Assembly: GCF_000170795.1 (NCBI RefSeq)
Contig: NZ_ABCM01000006.1
Span: 1 to 64,000, forward strand
Reading direction: 5' to 3'
Length of the DNA: 64,000 bases
Source: Pedobacter sp. BAL39
Lineage (GTDB): Bacteria; Bacteroidota; Bacteroidia; Sphingobacteriales; Sphingobacteriaceae
The position numbers and the translations under genes are program-made. The first letter of the stretch is position 1; every line of letters starts with the position of its first letter. Under the pieces are notes generated by a model that saw only the letters and a list, made by a program, of their open reading frames with translations, was not told where the DNA came from and did not search any database. Below are positions 16,890 to 25,892 of the stretch, one piece after another.

Positions 16890-17981
16890 ATGAAGAACGA
16901 TAACGAAAAGGACAGATCGCTGGCTGCAGAGCGTTTTATGTCCCTGCAAACCAGCAGGGAAGAAGAGTTAAAAGAGATTGTAACGTTTGCCTCAGTGCTC
17001 TGTGGAACGCCTATTGCCCTGATTACGATGGTTGGCGAAGACACGCAACATTTCAGGATCAGCTTTGGTACCTCTCTTGAAGAAACACCAAGGGCACACG
17101 CTTTTTGTGACCACACGATACAACAGGATGGAGTTATGATGATTTCCGACACAGGAAAAGATGATAGGTTCGTAGAAAATCCACTTCGTAAAGGGGAAAT
17201 AAATGTACAATTTTATGCAGGCGCCCCTTTAAAAACGAAAGACGGATTAAATGTTGGCAGTCTTTGTGTAATTGGACACCAGCCCCAGATCCTGGAACCA
17301 CAGCAACAGCAGATGCTGAGTATCCTCGCCAAACAGGTAGTCAGTATATTTGAATTGGAATACAGCATGAAGCTGCTACAGGAGCAATACCAACAGGCAA
17401 GGGAGAATGCGCTGAAGCTACAGACATTTTCCGAAAGTTCCGGCGCATGCCAGCTGTTGCTCGATAGGAACCTGAACATTATCCACTTCAACAAACCACT
17501 GTCGGACTTCATGACCGACATACATGGTATGAAGATGACAAGCGGTGCGCCCATTGAAAATTACCTCGGGCCGGATTTCAAATCTGAGTTCCTGGAAAAT
17601 GTAAAAAGGGCGGGTCTCGGTGAGCACATCAAAAATGAAAACCAATTGCAGCACAATGACCTGAAAATCTGGTGGCAGTTCAATTACGCGCCCGTTTATA
17701 ACACGGACCATGAAATTGTTGCCATAGCCTACAGCGCCTGGAATATATCAGAACTTAAGAATTCACAGGAAGAAATCATCAAAAGAGAACAGGCACTGCA
17801 AACCATTGCCTACATGCAGTCACATGAATTACGCAAACCTGTTTCTTCGATTATGGGACTAATGAGTATCTTTAAGGCCAATCAGTACCTGGCCAGCAAA
17901 GAGGAACTCATGATGCTTGAACGCGCGGTTGATGAACTGGAGGAGAAGATACAAGACATGATCACGCACGTTAACATTTAA
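16890..17981 (+). CDS. GAF-PAS sensor with H-box helix but no ATPase domain
   Basis: 363 residues from ATG 16890 (KNDNEKDRSLAAE); the frame is open to 16737 but that part reads as leader. Residues about 25-155 are a GAF domain (FASVLCGTPIALITMVGED, FYAGAPLKTKDGLNVGSLCV). Residues 160-180 are a coiled coil, 183-290 a PAS domain ending in AYSAWNISELKN, and 295-363 a HisKA-like helix pair with AYMQSHELRKPVSSIMG (His312). The protein stops there, so no HATPase is encoded. It overlaps nothing but is 2 bases from the downstream exporter gene, suggesting co-transcription. Confidence 0.88.
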   Translation: MKNDNEKDRSLAAERFMSLQTSREEELKEIVTFASVLCGTPIALITMVGEDTQHFRISFGTSLEETPRAHAFCDHTIQQDGVMMISDTGKDDRFVENPLRKGEINVQFYAGAPLKTKDGLNVGSLCVIGHQPQILEPQQQQMLSILAKQVVSIFELEYSMKLLQEQYQQARENALKLQTFSESSGACQLLLDRNLNIIHFNKPLSDFMTDIHGMKMTSGAPIENYLGPDFKSEFLENVKRAGLGEHIKNENQLQHNDLKIWWQFNYAPVYNTDHEIVAIAYSAWNISELKNSQEEIIKREQALQTIAYMQSHELRKPVSSIMGLMSIFKANQYLASKEELMMLERAVDELEEKIQDMITHVNI

Positions 17982-17983
17982 AC

Positions 17984-18853
17984 ATGAAATTCAGTGAAAG
18001 GTGGAGCATTCCGCCAGTTCTGGCTGTTCTATTGGCCATCATCAGCGTACAAGGTGGCGCAGCAATTGCTAAAGGACTGTTTCCCATATTGGGTCCCACT
18101 ACTACCGCTACTTTACGCATTGGCTTGTCAGCCATCATCCTCCTGGCTGCCTACCGTCCTGACTTCAGAAAAATCAGCAAGGTGCAATGGCAGGCTGTGA
18201 TTCCTTACGGACTCACCCTGGGCGCCATGAACATCATCTTTTACATGGCCATCAAACGCGTCCCTTTGGGTCTGGGTGTAGCACTTGAGTTTGTCGGCCC
18301 CCTCCTATTGGCCATATATGGATCAAGAAGAGCAATAGATTATTTCTGGGTACTACTTGCAGCAGGTGGCATTGCCCTCATCAGCCCATGGTCTGCCAAT
18401 GGTGTGGATTTGCTCGGCGTACTACTTGCGCTTACTGCCGGTGGATTCTGGGCAGCATATATTGTCCTGGGTGGAAGAATCTCAAAACTGATGCCCGATG
18501 GGCAGGCCGTAGCTGTAGGAATGGTTTTCGCCACAATGCTGGTGTTACCCTTTGGGATCAGCAGCGGCGGATTTCCTAAAGTCACCCCTCAGTTGTTCCT
18601 TGCAGGAGCAGCATTGGCACTGTTGTCGAGCGCCATCCCATTTACCCTGGAAATGAGTGCGCTACGTCGAATTCCCATGCGTACCTTCAGCATATTGATG
18701 AGCATGGAACCTGCAGCAGCAGCGATCTGCGGCATCATCTTTCTCAAAGAACACCTGAACTTCTTTGAATATACAGCCATCGTCATGATCATCATTGCCA
18801 GTGCAGGATCTGCAATGAGCGCGAAAAGCAGTAAGCTACACGCTACAGATTAA
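17984..18853 (+). CDS. rhtA: EamA/DMT transporter, RhtA-like
   Basis: 289 residues with ten predicted helices and two EamA repeats. The N-terminal pattern SVQGGAAIAKGLFPILGP followed by LRIGLSAIILLA closely follows RhtA, the threonine/homoserine exporter of the inner membrane, and GLTLGAMNIIFYMAIKRVPLG, VALEFVGPL and MRTFSILMSMEPAAAAICG fit the same family. The substrate is an inference from similarity. Located two bases after the GAF-PAS gene; its stop overlaps that of the convergent GHKL ATPase gene. Confidence 0.85.
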   Translation: MKFSERWSIPPVLAVLLAIISVQGGAAIAKGLFPILGPTTTATLRIGLSAIILLAAYRPDFRKISKVQWQAVIPYGLTLGAMNIIFYMAIKRVPLGLGVALEFVGPLLLAIYGSRRAIDYFWVLLAAGGIALISPWSANGVDLLGVLLALTAGGFWAAYIVLGGRISKLMPDGQAVAVGMVFATMLVLPFGISSGGFPKVTPQLFLAGAALALLSSAIPFTLEMSALRRIPMRTFSILMSMEPAAAAICGIIFLKEHLNFFEYTAIVMIIIASAGSAMSAKSSKLHATD

Positions 18854-20133
18854 ACAAGGATTTTGGTACTGGTACCAAGGAAGCTGGCAAGCTCCTCCTG
18901 TTCTTCCTGTTCCAGCTCGACAACGCCAGCAATGATGTGGAACAGCTGATCGCGCCCGGAGGAATTCAGCAATACCGAGATCAATCCAAATAAAGTCTTT
19001 TTCTGATCAATACTGAGTCCGCTAAACAATTTGGGCTGGATCTCATAGATCACCTTCAGGGTCTCAATAAAATCCACTCTTTTTGGATCGTCAGGATTGC
19101 TGTATTTGGGCAGCAGACCGTCAGACTCAAACTTGTCAATCAGCCTGCTGGAAAATTCTTTCAGGAAAGGTTTCCTCCTCGACCGCAGCAGCGCATTCAC
19201 CTGCTTGATCAGAAATTTATATTCGGGTGCAGATTTCGTGCGACTGTACAATTTTACCTGCCGCTCATGCTCCGTACTACTGAAATCAAATTCTTCAAAA
19301 AACTCGCTTTCAATAAATACACTATGGTAATATTCATCCGCTTTTTTATTCAGGGTGGTGTAATCCTTGTGCACCTCCTCCCCTTTCCTATTGATGAAAT
19401 AGTTCTTGGACAGTTCCTTATGCACAGATTCTTTCCATTGGATAAATTTTACCTTAAACAGCGTCTGGCTCTCGGGATAACGAAACTCAATCTGATCATC
19501 ATAATCAAGGATATTATCCTCATATGATAATGGTGTACCATTGATCACTATTGAGAACCCCCTGTTTTTATTGAGCTCCAGGAACCAGCAGAACTCCGCT
19601 TGCAGATAGGGAATGATGACCTGCTCCAGGTCTTCTTTAGAAATCTTAATATTGGAAAAAGAAACCGTTGTCCCTGTTTTTGTAATGCCCATGTTCTCCT
19701 CCAGCAGTCTGGAATCATAGTCGTTCAGCAAACCACCGGAAACCTTGATGCTTCCATTTTTAAAAACTCCGTTGTCTTCATAAGTCGTATTCCACTCCGC
19801 ATCATAAGCAAATGTAAAAAACGTAAGCCTACCCACACCATTTTTGCCATGCATGGTCGACTTGTGACGGTGTACCCTTTGTTCTATGGCCTTCTCCGAT
19901 TCGTAAAATGGATTAAACTTGTCCTTCAGCAGGGAAAAATTAATGCCATAACCATTGTCCGACACACTCAGGCTTTCCAACGTACCCAGCTCATTATGCG
20001 CGTAATCAATATGGATGGTATCTGCCCTGGCATCAAAGCCGTTCCATATATATTCCGCAAGTGACTGTTGTTCATTGTATAAGCGAAGCACCTTCTTGAT
20101 GCCTGTAGAAGTAATGTTGACCTGATTTGACAT
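18850..20133 (-). CDS. Stand-alone GHKL ATPase (Hsp90/MutL/MORC-like)
   Basis: 427 residues from ATG 20133 (SNQVNITSTGIKK); the frame continues to 20247 but that part is non-conserved leader. Bergerat ATP site: N-box SLAEYIWNGFDA (E27, N31, D34), G1 SVSDNGYGI (D59), G2 HGKNGVGRLTFF (about 96-106), and a GTTVSFSNI G3 region. Residues 220-310 look like a transducer domain (PYLQAEFCWFLELNK); the C-terminal part is helical and acidic (VELEQEEQEELASFLG). There is no histidine-kinase H-box and no DNA-binding domain. Relatives are loosely annotated as ATP-binding proteins; the N-terminal part resembles MORC/MutL-type ATPases seen in conflict systems. Confidence 0.82.
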   Translation of the reverse strand: MSNQVNITSTGIKKVLRLYNEQQSLAEYIWNGFDARADTIHIDYAHNELGTLESLSVSDNGYGINFSLLKDKFNPFYESEKAIEQRVHRHKSTMHGKNGVGRLTFFTFAYDAEWNTTYEDNGVFKNGSIKVSGGLLNDYDSRLLEENMGITKTGTTVSFSNIKISKEDLEQVIIPYLQAEFCWFLELNKNRGFSIVINGTPLSYEDNILDYDDQIEFRYPESQTLFKVKFIQWKESVHKELSKNYFINRKGEEVHKDYTTLNKKADEYYHSVFIESEFFEEFDFSSTEHERQVKLYSRTKSAPEYKFLIKQVNALLRSRRKPFLKEFSSRLIDKFESDGLLPKYSNPDDPKRVDFIETLKVIYEIQPKLFSGLSIDQKKTLFGLISVLLNSSGRDQLFHIIAGVVELEQEEQEELASFLGTSTKILV

Positions 20134-20315
20134 AGTTAAGTGGTATAATGATAAAGTTAATGATTTTTCATTTCTGTTTGTCGAATAAATCGGCCAGTTG
20201 ATCGATTTCTTTCCACAACTGGTATAAAGAAGCAGAATCACTTGCAACGTTCTTACATATACCGCGTCTTATCAACAAAACGAATAAAAACTTATCACTT
20301 AAATCATAGAAAGAA

Positions 20316-20918
20316 ATGAAAACTGCTATCAAAAAATTAATCGCATCAACCTTTGTCGCTGCTGCCATTCTAACCACCACAGCAGGCAGCTTTGCCCAAA
20401 GCAAAATCAAAATGGAAAAAGGCCCCCTTCAGCCATTCAACAAAGTAATCGTCACCGGCAACGCCAATGTAGTTTTGGTACAGTCGGAAAAAGAAAACAT
20501 CAGGATCCACGACTATTCCGACAGGGAGCAGATCAAGATCAGCCAGAAAGGTTACAATCTTTACATTGATAGTAAAAACAACGATCCGGCGGTAATTTAT
20601 GTATATGTAAAAGACCTGCACAGAATTGATGCCTCCAGCAATGCAAAAGTAAAAACTCAGGGTAACTTCAACCTGAATGTACTTCAGATCTTTTTGCAGG
20701 ACAATGCCAAAGCCGATGTCAATGCCAACGTAGCCAGCCTATACACCAACATGAAAAACAAATCTAACCTGAAACTGGCAGGCTCATCAAAACATCATAC
20801 TTTAATCAAAACAGATGTCATCAAATTGAAAATGTCTGATTTCGCAGCCTTAAAAACCGACAGCACCACAGTTGCAGAAACACAAAATATTGCTGCCATC
20901 ACTTCGGTGAGTAAATAG
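20316..20918 (+). CDS. GIN-domain (DUF2807) secreted protein
   Basis: 200 residues with a signal peptide ending SFAQ. Residues about 38-185 are a right-handed parallel beta-helix GIN domain: GPLQPFNKVIVTGNANVVLVQ, DREQIKISQKGYNLYIDSK, IYVYVKDLHRIDASSNAKVK and LKMSDFAALKTDST. Predicted periplasmic or surface protein; the exact function of GIN proteins is unknown (some sit next to ECF sigma or efflux genes). A strong terminator follows at 20946. Confidence 0.88.
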   Translation: MKTAIKKLIASTFVAAAILTTTAGSFAQSKIKMEKGPLQPFNKVIVTGNANVVLVQSEKENIRIHDYSDREQIKISQKGYNLYIDSKNNDPAVIYVYVKDLHRIDASSNAKVKTQGNFNLNVLQIFLQDNAKADVNANVASLYTNMKNKSNLKLAGSSKHHTLIKTDVIKLKMSDFAALKTDSTTVAETQNIAAITSVSK

Positions 20919-20945
20919 CCGTTCTCTCCCTCAATGCCATTAAAC

Positions 20946-20979
20946 AGCCTGTATTCTAGCGAATGCAGGCTTTATTTTT
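20946..20979 (+). terminator. Terminator of the GIN gene
   Basis: AGCCTGTATTC pairs with GAATGCAGGCT (one G-T) around TAGC, followed by a T-rich tail. Confidence 0.85.
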
Positions 20980-21009
20980 ATCTACGCTGTTATTTTATCA
21001 TTGCCGTCC

Positions 21010-22338
21010 TTAGAGCAGGTCATTGGCCAGGTTAGCCAGTTCACTTCGCTCTCCCTTATCCAGCGTAATGTGTGCATACAATGGATGTTTCCTGGCATTT
21101 TCAATCAGGTAAGAAAGTCCGTTACTCTCCGCATCCAGATAAGGTGTATCAATCTGATAGATATCTCCTGCAAAAATAATCTTGGTATCCTCTCCTGCCC
21201 TGGAAATGATTGTTTTGATTTCATGGGGTGTCAGGTTCTGCGCCTCATCTACAATAAAGAAAATCTTGGTCAGTGTTCTTCCCCTGATGTACGCCAATGG
21301 GGCAATGACGATCTTCTCCTTACTCACAAATTCATCAATGCGCGCCTGCATCCTCGTATCTTCTGCATATTGTTCTTTAAGGAACTTCAGGTTGTCCCAG
21401 ATGGGAGCCATATAAGGGTCAATCTTCGACTTAATGTCGCCGGGAAGGTAACCTATGTCCTTATTGCTGAGGGCCACAATCGGGCGTGTCACATAAATCT
21501 GACGGTAGTCCTTACGCTGTTCAAGCGCCGTAGCAATCGCCAGCAACGTTTTACCGGTTCCCGCCTTCCCCTGAATGGTGATTAGTTTTACGGAAGGATT
21601 CATGAGTGCTGCGATCGCCATCGCCTGCTCCTGGTTTCTGGGTGCGATGTTAAAAACTTTCTGAGCGGAGACTACCGATAAACTGTTTAGTTCCTGATCG
21701 TAATATGCAGTGAGCATCTTGCGGCCCGATTTCAGCACGTAAAAATGATTCGCATCTTTCACGGGTAGGTCAAAAGCCTTGGCATCCAATTGCTGTCCCG
21801 CCCTCAGTTGCTCAAAAAGTGGCACCGGAACTTTCAGCACGATGCTCTTCCCGGTGTAGAGGTCATCTACATTTTTAACCTTTCCCGTTTCATAATCTTC
21901 CGCATACAGGTCAAGCGCCTTAGCCTTTAACCTCAGGCAGATGTCTTTGGATACCAGCACTATCTTTTTCTTTGGAAATTCTTCTTTGAGGCTCAGCGCC
22001 GCATTGAGGATGCGGTGGTCAAATTTATCGCGACCGAAGATCCTTTCAGCGTCCGCTAGATTGGGTTTGTGGTCCATCACTACCTTGAACTTACCCTGCT
22101 TCTGCCCCTTTAGGGAAATCCACTTGTTGAGCATTTGCGTCGATGAAGCCTCGTCCATCAGGCGTATGAAACTGCGGGCCTCGGCATTGCGGGTTTCATT
22201 TCCGTTTTTCATGTTGTCCAATTCCTCCAGCACCTGGATAGGAATGGCCACATCATGTTCCTGAAAGTTGTTGAAGGCATTGTGATCGTAAAGGATCACA
22301 GAGGTATCGAGCACAAAGATCTTTAGGGATTTACTCAT
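21010..22338 (-). CDS. PIN-PhoH ATPase (YlaK/PhoH2-like)
   Basis: 442 residues from ATG 22338 (SKSLKIFVLDTSVILYDH). Residues 1-150 are a PIN ribonuclease domain with the acidic residues D11, E38/E39 and D104 region (FGRDKFDHRILNAA). Residues 225-440 are a PhoH P-loop ATPase: Walker A GKAGTGKTLLA (257-267), IYVTRPIVAL, and Walker B FFIVDEAQNLT (360-370), with an SRAGEDTK sensor loop. Family knowledge: an RNA helicase coupled to a nuclease. It is a single gene, convergent with the GIN gene. Confidence 0.93.
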   Translation of the reverse strand: MSKSLKIFVLDTSVILYDHNAFNNFQEHDVAIPIQVLEELDNMKNGNETRNAEARSFIRLMDEASSTQMLNKWISLKGQKQGKFKVVMDHKPNLADAERIFGRDKFDHRILNAALSLKEEFPKKKIVLVSKDICLRLKAKALDLYAEDYETGKVKNVDDLYTGKSIVLKVPVPLFEQLRAGQQLDAKAFDLPVKDANHFYVLKSGRKMLTAYYDQELNSLSVVSAQKVFNIAPRNQEQAMAIAALMNPSVKLITIQGKAGTGKTLLAIATALEQRKDYRQIYVTRPIVALSNKDIGYLPGDIKSKIDPYMAPIWDNLKFLKEQYAEDTRMQARIDEFVSKEKIVIAPLAYIRGRTLTKIFFIVDEAQNLTPHEIKTIISRAGEDTKIIFAGDIYQIDTPYLDAESNGLSYLIENARKHPLYAHITLDKGERSELANLANDLL

Positions 22339-22405
22339 AGCACTTAAAAATAGCAATTTTTATGTATCCCGACAATGCCTGTTTCTCATTCCGGCGTATA
22401 TCAGT

Positions 22406-23167
22406 TTAGCGGTCCAGCCAATGTTTGAACAGCGCGGCTTTTTCGCGACTGATCAGGATCTCCACCTCAGGATGTTTGTGCAACACCACCTTCAGCTTGC
22501 CATTAAAAAAATTATGGATGTCCCTGATGCTATGGACACTGATGATGTGCTGTCTGTTGGCCCTAAAAAAAACACCCGGATCCAGCTGCTCTTCGAGCTC
22601 ATCCATGGTCTGCGACACTGTATATACCGTATCATTTGTCAATACCAGATGTGTAACTTTAAATTCCGAATAGATATATTGAATGTCATCTACATGAACC
22701 GTCCGATAGCCGTCGGGCACCTGGATCAGAAACCTGTTCCTATAAACAGGTTCCTGCTTTTTGATGATTTCCACGAGGTTGGCAATCATAGGGTCTGCCT
22801 GATGCTGATTTCCTGAAATCTGTCTCAGCTTCGACAACGCAGCTTCCAGTTCCGGTTTGTGCACCGGCTTCAGGAGGTAGTCAATACTGTTTACCTTAAA
22901 GGCACGGATGGCATATTCATCATAGGCCGTGGTAAAGATGACCGGCGCCGTAATGGTGCAGGCCGAAAAGATCTCGAAGCAAAGTCCGTCTGCAAGACGC
23001 ACATCCATCAGGATCAGGTCGGGCTCGTCATAGTGTTTAAACCAGTCTATGCTATCGGCCACGCTCTCCAGTATGCCAGCAATGACCACGTCGGGACAAA
23101 TCTCCCTGACCATCGACTGCAGCCTGTTTGCGTTATGTATCTCGTCTTCAATAATCAATATCTTCAT
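22406..23167 (-). CDS. LytTR response regulator
   Basis: 253 residues: receiver domain 1-118 (IIEDE, phospho-acceptor D55 in LILMDVRLAD, FTTAYDEYA, LLKPV) and LytTR domain about 150-250 (NRFLIQVPDGYRTVHVDDI, FFRANRQHIISVHSIRDI, VLHKHPEVEILISRE). It starts 8 bases after the sensor kinase stop and forms a two-component pair with it. The pair is divergent from the tolC-adaptor-RND operon, an obvious candidate target. Confidence 0.93.
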   Translation of the reverse strand: MKILIIEDEIHNANRLQSMVREICPDVVIAGILESVADSIDWFKHYDEPDLILMDVRLADGLCFEIFSACTITAPVIFTTAYDEYAIRAFKVNSIDYLLKPVHKPELEAALSKLRQISGNQHQADPMIANLVEIIKKQEPVYRNRFLIQVPDGYRTVHVDDIQYIYSEFKVTHLVLTNDTVYTVSQTMDELEEQLDPGVFFRANRQHIISVHSIRDIHNFFNGKLKVVLHKHPEVEILISREKAALFKHWLDR

Positions 23168-23175
23168 GTGCTCAT

Positions 23176-24261
23176 TTATAGGTTCATTAGCGGCAGTTTC
23201 ACAACAAACAGCTGATGCTGCTCGGTAATTTCCGGCAGGCGGTCCGACAGCAGGCGATACCTGCTTTCAATATTCTTGAGTCCCGTGCAGGTAGAAGGGA
23301 TGTTGTAATTCAGGCGCTGCAGAGAATTCATAATCAGCAAGTTGCCTTCCTCATCCTGAGTAATCTTTATGGTCAGTGGTTTGGACCGCGAGGCCGTATT
23401 GTGTTTTATTGCATTTTCTATCAGCAGCTGTAAAGTAATGGGTGGAATTCCTTTCCGGAAAGTATCATCCTTCAGTGACAACTCCATCTTCACATTCTCA
23501 CCAAGCCTGATCTTGATCAGGTAGAAGTAGGCTTTTGCAAAATGGATCTCCTCCTCTACAGAAATCACATTTTTATGCACGTTGATGATCATGTAACGGT
23601 ACACCCTGGATAGGTTCTCCAGAAAATGCTGAGCAGCATTCTGATCTTCGGCAATCAGGGCGGAAAGCGTACTGAAGTTGTTGAACATAAAATGAGGGTC
23701 CAGCTGCATCTTCAGCGACTGCAATTCTGCTTCCAGTGCAATCTGCTTCAGCTCTGCTGCACGCAGGCTCAGATTGGAGGTTTCCAGCATTGCCGCCTTC
23801 CATTGTTCCAAAAAAAAATTACCCGTATAAATCAGACTGATCAATACGGAAAGAATGACACTCACCACGAATTGCTGCCTCAACGCGATTGCATTGAGCT
23901 CACTAAACTTAGGACCATCAAAAAGCAGCAGTGTAGTGTTCATATAAACATACAGAAACAACACTGTGGCAAGGATCTGTATACTAAACTGGAGCAAGAA
24001 CCTTTGCGCAGGGAAAGATACCCAGGGCACTTTTTTATCCAGCGCACGTGCGATAGACAAGCTGATCTCCGTAAGCAGGAAACAGAATACCAGCACAAAT
24101 ATCCACTCTTTAACAATGTGTGAAACATCCCTGTTGAAGAAACTTGCCCAGGAACGATATGGATCGATCATGAAAGCCAGCAGATAAAAACTGATAAATA
24201 CCGCAGATACGATAATCACTCTGAAATACTTATAGAAATCTTTTGGGTTTTTGGTAAACAT
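23176..24261 (-). CDS. LytS/YehU-type sensor histidine kinase
   Basis: 361 residues with four membrane helices (about 14-31, 53-71, 88-113, 130-150). A His_kinase domain follows with QLDPHFMFNNFSTL (His190), and a HATPase_c domain with LLIENAIKHNTAS and TCTGLKNIESRYRL. Inner-membrane sensor without a large periplasmic domain, so the signal is probably sensed within the membrane. Upstream gene of the pair with the LytTR regulator at 22406. Confidence 0.93.
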   Translation of the reverse strand: MFTKNPKDFYKYFRVIIVSAVFISFYLLAFMIDPYRSWASFFNRDVSHIVKEWIFVLVFCFLLTEISLSIARALDKKVPWVSFPAQRFLLQFSIQILATVLFLYVYMNTTLLLFDGPKFSELNAIALRQQFVVSVILSVLISLIYTGNFFLEQWKAAMLETSNLSLRAAELKQIALEAELQSLKMQLDPHFMFNNFSTLSALIAEDQNAAQHFLENLSRVYRYMIINVHKNVISVEEEIHFAKAYFYLIKIRLGENVKMELSLKDDTFRKGIPPITLQLLIENAIKHNTASRSKPLTIKITQDEEGNLLIMNSLQRLNYNIPSTCTGLKNIESRYRLLSDRLPEITEQHQLFVVKLPLMNL

Positions 24262-24534
24262 ATTGTTTATAACTGCTTTTTGACAAGAATATGATTTATA
24301 TTTAGAATTCTAAACGCAAACTTTACCGAATAGACAAAAACACAAGCTAAAACGGATAATATGCACACTCAACATCTTCGTTTCCTTTAAACAAATCTTA
24401 GGAAAACCCCTTCATTTGGGTGACGGTTTAGTGCGCTTCAGTCTTTATTATATTGTGTTCGGTCACTTTCTCCATATCAACCAAAACAAATTAGTTATTT
24501 TTACCTTATTCAAATTTCAATTTTGCAATTATTT

Positions 24535-25884
24535 ATGAATTTCAATAAAATAACGAATACGCTCCTTGCCGTGGGTCTCATACTCATTCCTGGACATATT
24601 CTAGCTCAAACAGACAGTGCCAATGTCACTTTGTCGAACGCGACCCTCCCGGAGGTCATACGTTATGCCCTAAAAAACAAACCAGGTGTCAAACAAGCAA
24701 TCATTGATCAGGAGATCGGTGAACGTGACATCAAGTCGGCCCTTTCCGGTTGGCTGCCCCAAATCAATGCTGACGGAACATTCAACCACAACCTGAAACA
24801 ACAGGTGCAGGCATTGACTACCAACGGAGAAACATCTTTCATCACATTTGGTACAAAAAACACCTCTTCTTTATTGTTGCAGGCAGATCAGCAGTTTCTG
24901 AATGCAGGTCTGATCCAGGCGTCTAAATCTGCCAGATACTACAGGCAACAATACAAACAGGCCACTGAAAATACGGAGATCACTACAGTAGTAGATGTGA
25001 GTAAAGCATTTTATGACATCCTCACCAGTCAGGAGCAACTGAAAATCACTACCGAGAACATCGCACGTCTGCAGAAACAGCTGAACGATGCCAAAGCACA
25101 ATACGGTGTAGGTCTGGTCGACAAGACGGATTTTCAAAGGGCACAGATCAGTCTGAGCAATTCGCTGGCCGACAAGAAAAGGACGCAGGAGCTGTTGAAG
25201 TACAAATATGCATACCTGAAGTCCATCATCGGTTATCAGGCAGACAAAGACCTGAGTCTGACCTTCAACGGACAAGCGATGGAAACGGAAGTTCTAATTG
25301 ATACCAATCAGGTACTGAACCATCAGAACAGGATTGAGTTCAGACAACTTGAAACCCAAAGACAATTGCAGTCGATTACTACGAACTATAATAAGCTGGC
25401 TTATATGCCTAACCTATCTGGATTCATCAACTACAACTGGAACTACCAAAACAATGACTTCAGCAACCTCTACAACCAATCTTACCCAAGCTCGGTTGTT
25501 GGTTTGAAGCTCAACATCCCTATTTTCCTCGGAACAAAGAGGATCCAGGAAATTCGTAAGTCACAGTTGCTGGAAAAAAGAATCGACCTGGACCTGGAGA
25601 ACACCAAAAATCAGATCAACTCTCAGTATGAGCAGGCAATGGCAACGTATAAAGCAGGACTGAACGACTGGAGAACAGCGAATGAAAACGTAAACCTTTC
25701 AAAATCTGTATACAATACCATCAAACTACAATACGATGAAGGCATAAAATCTTACCTGGACCTGATGACTGCAGAGACAGATCTGAGGACCTCACAACTG
25801 AATTATCTCAATGCATTATACAGTTTGCTATCTGCTAAACTGGATGTACAACAAGCTTTAGGAACTATCACCGTAAATCAATAA
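24535..25884 (+). CDS. TolC-family outer-membrane efflux protein
   Basis: 449 residues from ATG 24535 (NFNKITNTLL); an in-frame TTG at 24523 is less likely. Signal peptide ends ILAQ. Two repeats of the OEP domain with long helices: LPEVIRYALKNKPGVKQA, QLLEKRIDLDLENTKNQI and YDEGIKSYLDLMTAETDL. Forms the outer-membrane channel of the tripartite pump encoded by the next two genes (8- and 22-base gaps). Confidence 0.94.
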   Translation: MNFNKITNTLLAVGLILIPGHILAQTDSANVTLSNATLPEVIRYALKNKPGVKQAIIDQEIGERDIKSALSGWLPQINADGTFNHNLKQQVQALTTNGETSFITFGTKNTSSLLLQADQQFLNAGLIQASKSARYYRQQYKQATENTEITTVVDVSKAFYDILTSQEQLKITTENIARLQKQLNDAKAQYGVGLVDKTDFQRAQISLSNSLADKKRTQELLKYKYAYLKSIIGYQADKDLSLTFNGQAMETEVLIDTNQVLNHQNRIEFRQLETQRQLQSITTNYNKLAYMPNLSGFINYNWNYQNNDFSNLYNQSYPSSVVGLKLNIPIFLGTKRIQEIRKSQLLEKRIDLDLENTKNQINSQYEQAMATYKAGLNDWRTANENVNLSKSVYNTIKLQYDEGIKSYLDLMTAETDLRTSQLNYLNALYSLLSAKLDVQQALGTITVNQ

Positions 25885-25892
25885 CCATAAAA

